Assembly (NCBI RefSeq): GCF_910592395.1
Contig: NC_088311.1
Location: 6,696,501-6,760,500 of the forward strand
Source of the DNA: Lineus longissimus
Lineage: Eukaryota; Nemertea; Pilidiophora; Heteronemertea; Lineidae
Length of the DNA stretch: 64,000 nucleotides
Reading direction: 5' to 3'
Shown here: positions 43,975-55,383 of the stretch, one piece after another
Layout of the letters: each line of letters starts with the position of its first letter
Numbering within the stretch: position 1 is the stretch's first letter
Translations under genes and position numbers: made by a program
The notes under the pieces: generated by a model
The model's input: only the letters and a program-made list of their open reading frames with translations
Databases searched by the model: none
Told to the model about the DNA's origin: nothing

Positions 43975-45913
43975 AACAACATCTATTGCCTTGGGTCAAC
44001 TATGCAGCCTGTGGGAGGCCGCAGATGCTGACCAATCTGATTGTAAGATATTCCCCAGTATTATTGGATGCTGAATGAACAATAATCAGTACGAACATTG
44101 GATAAAATCGGATGAGTCTGGGAGGTATTCAGCATGACACTGCCGATATTTGGACGATATGAAGTAGCGAGGGATACCCGCAGGGGCCTCAAACAGATAA
44201 GCGTAGATGATGCTTAATCACGAATAAACAAAATGCGGAAGGAACGAATCCACAGACTATGGGACAAAAATAAGTGATACATAAGGACGTGGTCCACCGA
44301 AAAACTTGATGAAACGACCGTGTATCGCAATTGGGTGCTTAATGTCTGCAAAAGACATGAACAATCTTTTAACAAGTTTCTCCAGATTAAAATAATGATA
44401 GACAACTATCCTTCCAAGATAAAGTTTAAACGATTTGTGTGTGCATACTCAGTAGACAACTGTCTTTATCATTATCACCCAGCTTGTATTTATGGACTTA
44501 GATGGTATATGGATATTATCAGTAGTTTGTTAAAGGCAGTATTCATCCCTCTTGACCTGCAGATTTGCTTTGAGTTGCGCTGTCAATGGTCAACCTCATT
44601 GGATACTCATATACCCCACTCGGTTGATCTCTGTGCATCGTGCAGTGCTTGCATAATCAAGCACCATCTAATTCATCTGAAACCTGAGAGAACCAGCTGA
44701 ATAGATGTAATACTATCCTAAGGCTTGCGATCATAAGGATGTTTGTGGTGATAGGCCAGTTGAATACTGCCGCTCATAAACTGCTGTTATCATGTAATCC
44801 CTTATCTGGCCGAAATATAGGTCCTCTCCATGGACTTTGTGTATCTTAGATGCCTCTAACGATGAACATAGATGTTGACGTGTACTGTGTGCTAGCCAAC
44901 TCTGCTAGTTGTATCCAGAAATATTTTTCTATGGGTGTTTGTAAAACTGGAACTTCTACAATAGAATATCAAAGTTCACTTCGTTGTATGTAAAATGTTA
45001 ACAAAACTAAGCCACTTGTGCATGGCAATCCTGTTTTATTTAAATAGGACGACTGGTAAATGGTACGAATGTGTTGACGTAGCAGATTAATATAAGTCGA
45101 TACGCTGTTGATAGACTCAATCGCCGTCAGAAATGGGACATGCAATACTCGGACAGCTTTCATGTGAAGCTGCATGTTTATACTCTAGTTTGGGGAAAAT
45201 GCCATGTGTACCAACGGACAAATGATACTTGCAGATTGCTGAGAAACGTATTGACGTTTGTCCGTGCATGCATCAGGCGTCTGACCTACATGATAGAATG
45301 TGCTTGCAATATACGACTTGGGGGTCATTCGCCAAACTACTGTGTGAACTCGGCTTTAAGCTGTTTGATGTTATAAGTACAACGCTTCCAGCACCTGTAT
45401 TGTAGTTATTGTACATTCTCTCTTGACCTTTTAGGATTGATTTTATGGCAGGCCCCATAGACTGTAAATTAGGATTGAATGTAAATGAGACGTCAGAGGG
45501 GAAGTAGTTGTAATCTAGTCGATATCCTAACAGATTGGTTATGATGAGCACAACTGGAAATTGTCTTCAAATGCATTGTAACTCTTACTCAGCTGATGGT
45601 ATTCCCAAGATTTTTCCTCCTCAAATACTCTTGGGCGGAAGAAGTGCAAAAAATGTATTGAGTTTAATTGATTACTTGTATCATATTTGAAGGTTTTTTT
45701 CTCCATAATTTGTATCTTTCTTGTAAATAGATTGTTCAGGTTAGAAAATCTTTAGGCCAGGCATTGCATGACGATGCATGTTTAGATGTTTCATTGGGCC
45801 AAAAATTGTTTGGAGCAAACTATTCATATAATAGTTAGCGAGCTAATTTGCTATGAAATTTTTGTAACTGCTCTATGTGTAACTATATCAAATCTATAAA
45901 TGCTGCTCTGATA

Positions 45914-45997
45914 CTGTGGTTGCTTGATTAAATGAGCCGTTGACCCTACACCTATCTCATCGACCATCATATGGCTCATTTAATTAAACAGTCACAG
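45914..45997. repeat. Imperfect inverted repeat (25-bp arms)
   Basis: The left arm CTGTGGTTGCTTGATTAAAT, continuing GAGCC, pairs with the right arm ending aattaaacagtcacag, with four or five mismatches and a 34-nt loop. The ATTAAATGAGCC core is perfect. It could be a foldback or a structured element of the 3' UTR. Confidence 0.75.
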
Positions 45998-47689
45998 TCT
46001 GGCTTAGATGAGGAACGCTGTCTCTGTCTGCATTGCTTAGGCCTGCTTTGGAAATTATATGGGCATGTCAGATTTATCATAAAAGTGTTTACAGTGATGA
46101 GCAATGCTAATTTCCTCTTATTGTCATTCTAATATTGGTGTTGACTCACACTGGTTGTATGTAATAGTTTTAGCTTCTGGAGGTAACACCAGTGTCAAGA
46201 CAACACCAACTTTAGCAACCAACATTGGGGAGACAGAGTTAGGCTAAGTTTCTCTGTGTGGACCTTAGTTTAAAGGAGGACACTGACCGGAATGGATTGC
46301 AGCAAACTAAATAACAAGGCGTTCTGAAATTCTTTTTGGGTACATGATGGATAGTTCACTCATTCGGTACTCTAATTTTCACATTCTCTCGATATTACTG
46401 TACCCTCAAGATGTCTGATAGATACTGGTAGCACTGTGGTGGGGTAAGGGAAGGGGGGGGGGGTTCTTTTCATGATCCCTAAAGACACTCATGTAAAATT
46501 TTCACTGCAAATGAAATAATAGTCACATTAGCGTCAATGTCAGACTTCTAAAGCCTTTAATGCTTTAACACAAAGAAACTTTACACTTTTTCAAACAGTT
46601 AATCACCTGGACTCTTCTGTGTCTTCCAATTACAATACAGAAAATAGCTGGCAACTGTTCCAAATAAATTTGATATGAACAATTGATCAAATCAGTGCAA
46701 AAGTGAATAGAGCATAGTTCAACCAGTCACTATAGGCATACATTAAATGTATATCTTGATATTTCTTGGAGCAGATTGTAGCCTTTTTTACCAGTCAATT
46801 ATAAATGTGTACTGAATGATGAGGGCTGAAATATGTGGTGTATTTGTATTTGCAATCCATCGTACTTATGAGAGATTTAGGGAGTCAGGACAAAACTAGA
46901 TGTGTAGTAAAATCACTTTAGACATAGGCAGTTACCCATGTCTAATATGTAAATGCATTCATCAATATAACACAGTTTCACTTATGCTGCTGTTAATTCG
47001 TGCCTACTTATCTAATTGATATTACTTCTCACGGTATCCCACATCGCCTATCGCCAGGTGACGTTCGTGTTGCAATGAAAATGTGGCGTTGAGAATGCGT
47101 CATGATGCAGTGAGAAGTAAAGATAGTGAACTAAGAAAGATGCTCTAAATTGCATAAATACGCCGGACAGGACACCAGTTTCGATTTGGTCTCGTTAGTT
47201 TCTCACCACCACTGTTGCATTTTGAATGTATCATGTTAGGTTAGCTGTGTTACATTAAGGTATAATCGTGTGAACGGCCATCCTGCAAATAATATCGATA
47301 TGCTGCTTTCATGCAGCCAACTTCAGGATGAAAAACACCCATCTCAATGATCGTTTTTAAACTTGCATGTAAATGTATCTTTTAACCCAAGTTCTATCTA
47401 GAAAACCAATCATAGGAAATTAGGCATATAATTCTTTAGGTTCCTTGTTAAATACTCTATTGTCATCTTTGTAAGCAACATTGGCCAAGTTATAATACCT
47501 TGTCTTACAATGGTGGTCATTGAGTAAGCATACATGTAGCTTTCCTTAGAAATGCCGGTAGTAAGTACTGAAGCATCAATGAGGTGTCTGTTGTCTGGTA
47601 AGTCTAGACCTTTCTGAGAAGTGCACGCATCATTGGCCGCTCAATGACGACTGAATTCTCTATATGGCAAAAGTTATATAATAGAACCT

Positions 47690-47840
47690 TGCTATTAAGG
47701 ACACCCTCAGGACTGTTAAGTGCTGTCCTCAATAGGGAGGTGTCCTGATAAGAGAGGTCAAAATGAATGAAGAGAACCAACTTGGGACCAAAACAAGTGT
47801 CGTTAATAGAGAGGTGTATGCTAGGGGAGAATTCACTGTA
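47690..47840 (+). repeat. Dispersed repeat (copy 2, longer)
   Basis: It contains repeated internal words such as ctattaaggacacc, ctcaatagggaggtgtcc and gttaatagagaggtgt. The 47773-47820 part matches 26349-26392 in the LAR intron. The class is unknown. Confidence 0.5.
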
Positions 47841-48299
47841 TGTCATGAGTAGATCCCAACAAAAAAGCACCTCAAGGCACCTTAAGGATGTAACAGTACA
47901 GAGAATGTCATGATGTCCTTTTTTCACTGTCTCCTTCATGATACATCTTTGCTGGGTCATTTTATGTTTTTGTAATGCAACGTTTTATATTGAGATTTTA
48001 TTTAGCATGAAGCATGTATAGTGGAATTTTTACGACTCGTATGTATGGCAATCAAATGTTATATCTAGCTATCTATATCTTATCATTGTATACTACTAGG
48101 TATATTATTGAAGTATCTGTAAATTGCCCAAAATAACTGTTTAGAGTTGTCTTAAAATCATAATATTTGCTAATTGAAGCTGCCTGCATCCCAATGACAC
48201 CAAGCATTAGAATCAAGAATATGTTGTTTGCAGGAATGTACTGAAAATGTATCTGTCGGTTTTACCTGTAATAAAAATTGCCCATGACACTTTTTGAAG

Positions 48300-49960
48300 T
48301 TTGGCCTATACTATTTGACCATTTCTTGACCTCTTGTCTCTGTGAGTGTCATCCTGAAGGGTATTGATAGATAACAATAATACTGCTTTAAGACATCTCA
48401 GAAGATAAATTTTGTATCCTCCATATCGATCCAATGTTATCTCAACAGGCATTTCTTTGTAATAAGTACTGAGGTGCAAGATTGAAAACTATCACGATTG
48501 GAAAATTGTGATGAAAGATGGTTTAATGGCTGGTGTTAAGAAGAATTGTGAAGATAAGATTGACAGTTATTCAAATGAAATGAACAATTGATTGTTTACG
48601 ACAAAGGTTGGCGGCCACCTGACATGATTCAATTTACCCTAACAAAAGCTGGATGTAAGCTTAGTAGCCAACTATTTACCCCAGCAACTTCAAGCCACTT
48701 TCAGAAGCTTTATTCCTGCTGTCAGTCAAAATCGTGTGTAATGTGGCTTACCAGTTACTGGTCCAATTTGACAAAGATTTTTACGCGAGATGTGGCGTTG
48801 ACGTATTTATTTATGGGGGAGGGGGGTACGCTTAGTATGACTGAGACTGTACAGACCATGTATATTATTAATATTAATGTATCCAAACTGCACTGTAGTG
48901 GCCATTATTACTTGGTTAATTTAAAAAAATAATGTGTGAAATTTTTCGTTTTGTTTTATTTTATATGAACGCGAGGCTGCACCAAGTAAGTGCAGGCTGC
49001 AGGTCATATCATACATATTTGCTATGATCTTTCGGTGCATTTGCTGCTGTTAGCTCTTAACACTATTCTGAGGCTGTCAAACACTTCACATGAGCTACAA
49101 AAATGAGAAATGAGAAAACTTATGGTAACTCTACAAAACAATACATCTGAAAGAAAACAATTTCCAGTCAGTAGTTCTGGTATTTCTTATTCATAGGTCT
49201 CCAAAATTGTGCCAGCTTCTTCAAAATTGCACCAGTTTCTTTTATTTGCAGCCATGTAACTCCTTCAAGCCCATTATAATGTCATGAGAGCATAATCTGC
49301 AGAACTTGCACATTGCAATTATGGCTTACTTAAAAACATTAGCCAAGAAAAGTAACATTTCTCTTGTCTTATAAACCTTCATGTCTTTAATTTGGAATTA
49401 TCACAATTTGTCAGATTGTCAAATTTGACTGAATAATTTCTGCGTTTGATTAAATTTCACTGGATGTAGATGTTGTGAGAGGGAAAAAATAGAAATTTCT
49501 CAAATCTGAAATTCAATGTCATTTTCCTTCTTTAAAGAGGCAGGCACAACCTGCATCAAGACAAGCAAGAAGTTACTTTTCAAGGTTGGCTGTGAATAAA
49601 GCTCGTTTTAATTTTGGACACACGTAAACTGATGAGTGACGTAGCTGACTTGATAAAACGCATTCATTTCTTATGGCAACTCGAGTAGCCCCCTTGATGA
49701 AACCTGTATACCTCAGGCAGTTCATGGACATGACAGATACCTTGTGGCCATGATGACCCGTCCCTGGAAGACCTTGCATCTCACTGTGCCCATCAAGGCA
49801 GGTCCAGGTACACTTCTTAAACAACTCAAGTATATGTAGCCTACTTAAAGATGCTGATGTACATGTAGCTCATACAGATGGGGACAACCTTGACTATCTA
49901 GTATTGGACAAATCATGTCGAAGACTATCAGAGCCACATTCCCTAGCAGTGGCTCTAGTA
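48300..49960. other. Intergenic stretch with nothing recognised
   Basis: This AT-rich sequence lies between the LAR 3' region and the minisatellite block. The short ORFs (for example 48588-48932) resemble nothing known. No RNA gene or transposon end is seen. Confidence 0.6.
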
Positions 49961-52290
49961 GGGTGGAATCAGTTGTGACTTGCATCTAGGATGTTCCTCT
50001 GATGACAAATGAACTTTGTCAAGTGGTGTGACTTGTACCTTAGGTGCTCCTCTGGGGACGCATCATGAACATTGTCATATAAGTGTCCCTGACAGGGTGG
50101 ATTCGGTTGTGACTTGTACCTCGTATGTTCCTCTGATTACACATCATGAACTGTGTCATAACAGTGTCCCCAGCAGGATGGAATCGGTTGTGACTTGTAC
50201 CTCGGATGTTCCTCTGATTACACATCATGAACTGTGTCATAACAGTGTCCCCAGCAGGATGGATTCGGTTGTGACTTGTACCTCGGATGTTCCTCTGATT
50301 ACACATCATGAACTGTGTCATAACAGTGTCCCCAGCAGGGTGGAATCGGTTGTGACTTGTACCTTGGATGTTCCTCTGATTACACATCATGAACTGTGTC
50401 ATAGCAGTGTCCCCAGCAGGATGGAATCGGTTGTGACTTGTACCTTGGATGTTCCTCTGATTACACATCATGAACTGTGTCATAGCAGTGTCCCCAGCAG
50501 GATGGAATCGGTTGTGACTTGTACCTTGGATGTTCCTCTGATTACACATCATGAACTGTGTCATAGCAGTGTCCCCAGCAGGATGGAATCAGTTGTGACT
50601 TGTACCTCGGATGTTCCTCTGATTACACATCATGAACTGTGTCATAGCAGTGTCCCCAGCAGGATGGAATCGGTTGTGACTTGTACCTCGGATGTTCCTC
50701 TGATTACACATCATGAACTGTGTCATAGCAGTGTCCCCAGCAGGATGGAATCGGTTGTGACTTGTACCTTTTAGGTGCTCCTCTGGGGACGCATCATGAA
50801 CATTGTCATATAAGTGTCCCCAGCAGGGTGGAATCGGTTGTGACTTGTACCTCGGATGTTCCTCTGATTACACATCATGAACTGTGTCATAGCAGGATGG
50901 AATCGGTTGTGACTTGTACCTTATATAGATGTTCCTCTGATTACACATCATGAACATTGTCATAGCAGTGTCCCCAACAGGATGGAATCGGTTGTGACTT
51001 GTACCTCGGATGTTCCTCTGATTACACATCATGAACTGTGTCATAGCAGTGTCCCCAACAGGATGGAATCGGTTGTGACTTGTACCTCGGATGTTCCTCT
51101 GATTACACATCATGAACATTGTCATAACAGTGTCCCCAGCAGGGTGGAATCGGTTGTGACTTGTACCTCGGATGTTCCTCTGATTACACATCATGAACTG
51201 TGTCATAGCAGTGTCCCCAGCAGGATGGAATCGGTTGTGACTTGTACCTCGGATGTTCCTCTGTTTACACATCATGAACTGTGTCATAGCAGTGTCCCCA
51301 GCAGGATGGAATCGGTTGTGACTTGTACCTCGGATGTTCCTCTGTTTACACATCATGAACTGTGTCATAGCAGTGTCCCCAGCAGGGTGGAATCGGTTGT
51401 GACTTGTACCTCGGATGTTCCTCTGATTACACATCATGAACTGTGTCATAGCAGGATGGAATCGGTTGTGACTTGTACCTTATATAGATGTTCCTCTGAT
51501 TACACATCATGAACATTGTCATAGCAGTGTCCCCAACAGGATGGAATCGGTTGTGACTTGTACCTCGGATGTTCCTCTGATTACACATCATGAACTGTGT
51601 CATAGCAGTGTCCCCAACAGGATGGAATCGGTTGTGACTTGTACCTCGGATGTTCCTCTGATTACACATCATTAACTGTGTCATAGCAGTGTCCCCAGCA
51701 GGATGGAATCGGTTGTGACTTGTACCTTGGATGTTCCTCTGATTACACATCATGAACTGTGTCACAGCAGTGTCCCCAGCAGGATGGAATCGGTTGTGAC
51801 TTGTACCTCGGATGTTCCTCTGATTACACATCATGAACTGTGTCATAACAGTGTCCCCAGCAGGATGGAATCGGTTGTGACTTGTACCTCGGATGTTCCT
51901 CTGATTACACATCATGAACTGTGTCATAGCAGTGTCCCCAGCAGGATGGAATCGGTTGTGACTTTTACCTCGGATGTTCCTCTGATTACACATCATGAAC
52001 TGTGTCATAGCAGTGTCCCCAGCAGGATGGAATCGGTTGTGACTTGTACCTCGGATGTTCCTCTGTTTACACATCATGAACATTGTCATAACAGTGTCCC
52101 CAGCAGGGTGGAATCGGTTGTGACTTGTACCTTATATAGATGTTCCTCTGATGACATATATAGAACTGTGTCATAGCAGTGTCCCTTGCATAGTGGAATC
52201 GGTTGTGACTTTTAGCTTGAATATTGCTATGGAGACTAGTTATGAACTGTCATATCGGTGTCAGTAGCAGATGGAATCGGTTGTGACTTG
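49960..52290. repeat. Large 81-bp minisatellite, about 28 units, with higher-order structure
   Basis: The unit reads roughly gtgacttgtacctcggatg, ttcctctgattacacatcat, gaactgtgtcatagcagtgt, ccccagcaggatggaatcgg, tt. Because 81 is a multiple of three, several frames are open on both strands (for example 50016-50774 + and 51427-52089 -). Variant units recur in order: a ttatatag insertion at 50921, 51480 and 52132, and a shortened unit lacking the agtgtcccc part just before the first two. This suggests that blocks of about 560-650 bp were duplicated. Confidence 0.97.
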
Positions 52291-52435
52291 TGCTTTACAT
52301 GTTCCTCTGGGATGAACAATGTGATAGCTATGTCGCTATTAAGTGCATCGAACCTGGGTATCCCTGAAGACATGTATCTTGTATGTGGACGCATCTGCGA
52401 GTCGCAATCGACCAACTCGTATACGGGAGAAAGAC

Positions 52436-52597
52436 CAGGCGTAGCTTTTCGGTTTTGGGGACAAAAGGCTCTAGGGGGGGGGGGCACTTTATCAATTTTT
52501 GGTTCGGCCAAAATCAAAGTCCTAAACACATTATTGGTGTTAACTTTTGGGAGGGGGAGGGCATCTGCTCCCATGGCCTCCGCTAGCTACGCCCCTG
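52436..52597. mobile_element. Short MITE with CAGG(GG)CGTAGCT ends and a 5-bp target duplication
   Basis: The left end reads CAGGCGTAGCT. The right end, reverse-complemented, reads CAGGGGCGTAGCTAGC, so the left end seems to have lost two G's. Both sides are flanked by AAGAC, a perfect 5-bp direct repeat. Inside are a G run and a G-rich segment but no ORF of note. The superfamily is not assigned. Confidence 0.65.
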
Positions 52598-52599
52598 AA

Positions 52600-53040
52600 G
52601 ACAATGCCATACACTGCTTTCCGTGGCTCATGCCGTACATTAGCGAATTACGCGAGAAAAGCAATCTTCTGCGCCACCACTATCATACCAGACATAAACT
52701 AGTCGCCGAGAGAAAAACAATTGACGCCATATATCCGCATGCACCGCGGTACAGTGGTCACGAAACTACGCCTAAACAAATGTAGCACTGTATTCCTACG
52801 GGAGAAAAAACACTGCAGTTTTCGGCTCTTTTTGTGCCCTCAAATCATGAAATATGAGAACATTATTATGGTTATTGTATTCATACTAGGGAAATACCAT
52901 CTACCCATAAACACGTGGTTCGCTGTCCTTTTAGAACTCTCTGCTGTCAGAAACACCCGTTTCGATTAAATGAGTTTTTTTTTAAATTATCAAATGTACG
53001 TGGGCAAGGTAGTTACTCATTCTTTATATACATGTATGCT
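52600..53040. other. Spacer with nothing recognised
   Basis: No gene or repeat is recognised between the MITE and the transposase fragment. Confidence 0.6.
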
Positions 53041-53114
53041 TCAACTTAAGAAATTTAAAATAAATTGATCAAATTTATACGCGGTCAAGGTCTTATCGGC
53101 AGTGAATGTCAATC

Positions 53115-53490
53115 CTAAAGTTACGGTATCATGAGAACTTCCAGGCCAGTTGGCAACGATGTTTATGAATTGGTATCGTGAGTCAATCACAACCAGGGTA
53201 TTGATTGAATAATAATTTTTTCGGTTGATAAACCGCCATTCATGTTCTGTTGGTCCTAGAATCCACGCATGAGTTCCATCGACTACGCCCACAACACCGG
53301 GGAAATTAGATATGTCATGAAATTCGGCAACAATGTTGGGAATTTCTGGCCGATTTGGGAATGTCACAATTCTTGAAAGCAGAGGCAGGAGAGCATGGGT
53401 TACTTGCCTTGGGTTACTTGAGAAATAACCCTGCACATCGTGGGTTGCGAGACATTCACAGTTTTTCATGACACTGTCCCACCAGACATT
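53115..53490 (-). pseudogene. PIF/Harbinger-type transposase fragment (HARBI1-like, DDE_Tnp_4)
   Basis: On the minus strand the translation contains FPNRPEIPNIVAEFHDISNF, PGVVGVVDGTHAWILGP, INRKNYYSINTLVVIDSRY and NIVANWPGSSHDT. These are hallmarks of the Harbinger/HARBI1 nuclease fold: the first aspartate in VDGTH, the NRK-x-YYSIN strand and the second aspartate in WPGSSHD. The third acidic residue and everything after it are missing; the sequence after SHDT (gtaact, a possible donor) does not continue the family. Upstream, the frame runs into repeat sequence. It looks like a broken exon of an old element or domesticated gene, not an intact transposase. Confidence 0.8.
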
Positions 53491-53499
53491 TGGAGACGT

Positions 53500-53745
53500 C
53501 TCGACAACCGTCATGGAGACACTGCAATAAGTCATAACCAGACATATTACACATAGTGACACAGTCACAACCAGACAGTTAGAGACATTGCGACAACCAG
53601 TCATAGAAAGACTACAACAAGTCACAACCACACATGACGACACTGTCAATACGAGACAAAGGGACACTGCCAGACAACAAGCAGACATGGATACACTGTG
53701 CCGCCTAGACATGGAGACACTGTAACAAGTCAAACCTCGGAGATG
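53500..53745. repeat. Degenerate GACACTGTCACAACC-type repeat
   Basis: Words such as ggagacactg, cagtcacaaccagaca, gagacattgcgacaacc and acatggagacactg recur at roughly 25-50-bp spacing. They resemble the small repeat after LAR FN3-5 (29700-29870) and the arrays that follow. Confidence 0.6.
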
Positions 53746-53830
53746 ACATTCGCATTCAGAGGTGGCAGAAGATGTATTTTGGTTGGTTAAGATGATCAGT
53801 TGGGTCAAAATACGTGGAGACATTCTTGGA
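53745..53830. repeat. Isolated copy of the 150-bp satellite unit
   Basis: This stretch (gacattcgcattcagaggtg, gcagaagatg, ttggttggttaagatgatca, acgtggagacatt) matches the first satellite unit at about 55386 over some 80 bp. It lies about 1.6 kb from the array, beside the transposase fragment. Confidence 0.85.
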
Positions 53831-55065
53831 GACCTAATCGGACATGGCTACTCCATCTTCATTGTACGATGCGATAGGTGGGACAGTCACAACCAGAACG
53901 AGCCAAGGCTCGGTTTGTGGCTGGCTCAACTCTCCGACATAAGACAGCCAAAAAATTATACTTACATGAAATTATTCCTCTCTACAAGTTTGCTGTCCCC
54001 TGAAGATACCATTCGTCGAGATTGAGATGATTTTGATAAAGGATTACCGTGATAGAATCGGATTGAATTGGCACCAGAAATCATTTTGCCTGTTTGACCT
54101 GTTGCTGGCCGCACGAAAAGGGCCTAGGATGTGACGAGTAGGACATGTAACAATCCCACATGGCCCAGCGTATGTAGGCCCCGATGAAAGGGCGGGATAA
54201 TTCAAAGGCAAATGCTCCCTTCTGGTTCTCGAGTCCCTCCATTTCCCGCAGCAAACCGACGCGGCCGGAGATAGTGAAGATAGCGAGCGTTTGACGAAAA
54301 ACCGGCCTAACATTCACATCCATCATTTTGAGCAGTGGTTTAGGAGAGCGAATTGTTCCTGGCAGCTCCTCAATTTTGCCCACACGATGCGAGAGATGAG
54401 ACAGTCACAGCCATGCGGACCGAATTGACAACGACAGCTTCACCGTGTTGCGGACACGATGAGAGTGATGAGACCGTTACGAACAGACCAAAACGGACAT
54501 GGCTGCTCCATCGTATCAATGGACCTATGAGAGCGATGTGGCATCCACAACCCGACCTAATCGGACATGGCTGCTTCATCTTGATTATACGATGTGATAT
54601 GTGGGACAGTCACAACCAGAACGAGCCAAGCCTCGGTTTGTGGCTGTCTCAAGTCTCACCACGTCGGGACGAATATGAGACAGGTTGGTCCAATTCGGTC
54701 TGCTTGTGACTATCGTTCCTTTTCTCACAGTGTTGGCACGGCGGTGGGGATGCATGGCGTGATTTAGTCTGATTGTGACTGTCCTAACTCTCCAACCAAG
54801 GAAATGCGAGGTTCCGAACCGACCTGCTTGTGTTCGTCGCACCTCGTTCATCGTGTCGGGAAGACCGTGGAGCAACAAGGTCCATTCATGTTCATTCTGA
54901 TTGTGACTGTCTCATCTCTCACCGTATTGACAGGACAGTGGAGCTGCCAGGTATATGATCTTGTCTGTTCCTGGGAGTCCAGTCCGCTGAACTACCTGGG
55001 TCAAATCCATCTGGCTGTGTCTGTCGTATCTCTCGTAACCGTGATGGCAAGACAGTAGAGCTGGT
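53830..55065. repeat. Degenerate, partly palindromic GACAGTCACAACCAG repeats
   Basis: A segment of about 110 bp at about 53833-53940 recurs at about 54560-54660 (gacctaatcggacatggct, gggacagtcacaaccagaac, gagccaagcctcggtttgtg). Within each copy, acaaccagaacgagcc is partly self-complementary to ggctcggtttgtggctg, so a hairpin can form. The motif occurs in both orientations (gacagtcacaacc and gattgtgactgtc), so the array has mixed strands. No convincing gene is seen. Confidence 0.65.
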
Positions 55066-55383
55066 TGTGGCCAATCAGGCCGTACTTGGTATGGAGATCA
55101 TCACGAAGGTTTGAATGTCTTAAGAATGTGTTGGTTTCTTTCTCTTCAGATCGCCACACCACTGACCATCTGTGACAGGCCTTGTCCATTACTAAAATGA
55201 TGTGATAGGACAAATACAGAGGCAATCGCGTTCGGAGGCGACAGAAGACGTCCCAAGATAGCCGGAGGTGTAGGAATAGAGAGTTGATGGAGGACGTAGA
55301 TCTGTTTGCGTTAAGAGGTGACAGAAGACGTTTTGAGCTGGGTTAAGAAGCCTGAGATGTTGGGAGGTGACTTAGGACAGGAG
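55065..55383. other. Transition into the 150-bp satellite
   Basis: Fragments related to the satellite (gcattcggaggcgacagaag, gacgttttgagctggg) are present but not in register. No gene is recognised. Confidence 0.55.

Larger units (their letters stand above)
43975..48300 (+). other. Probable long 3' UTR and downstream flank of LAR
   Basis: No gene is recognised. Candidate AATAAA polyadenylation signals are at 44223-44228 and 48270-48275; the second would imply a 4.3-kb 3' UTR. The stretch holds a hairpin (45914-45997), a G run (about 46454-46464) and a dispersed repeat (about 47690-47840). The extent of the UTR is a guess without transcripts. Confidence 0.4.

Noticed and set aside
50016-52176. 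Long ORFs on both strands (up to 252 codons) across the 81-bp array, looking like a repeat protein
   Set aside because: They exist on both strands and are explained by a unit length divisible by three with no stops. There is no start context, splice context or known domain.
52258-52785. 175-codon plus-strand ORF downstream of the 81-bp array
   Set aside because: It runs through a repeat unit, a G run and the MITE, so it cannot be a conserved coding region.
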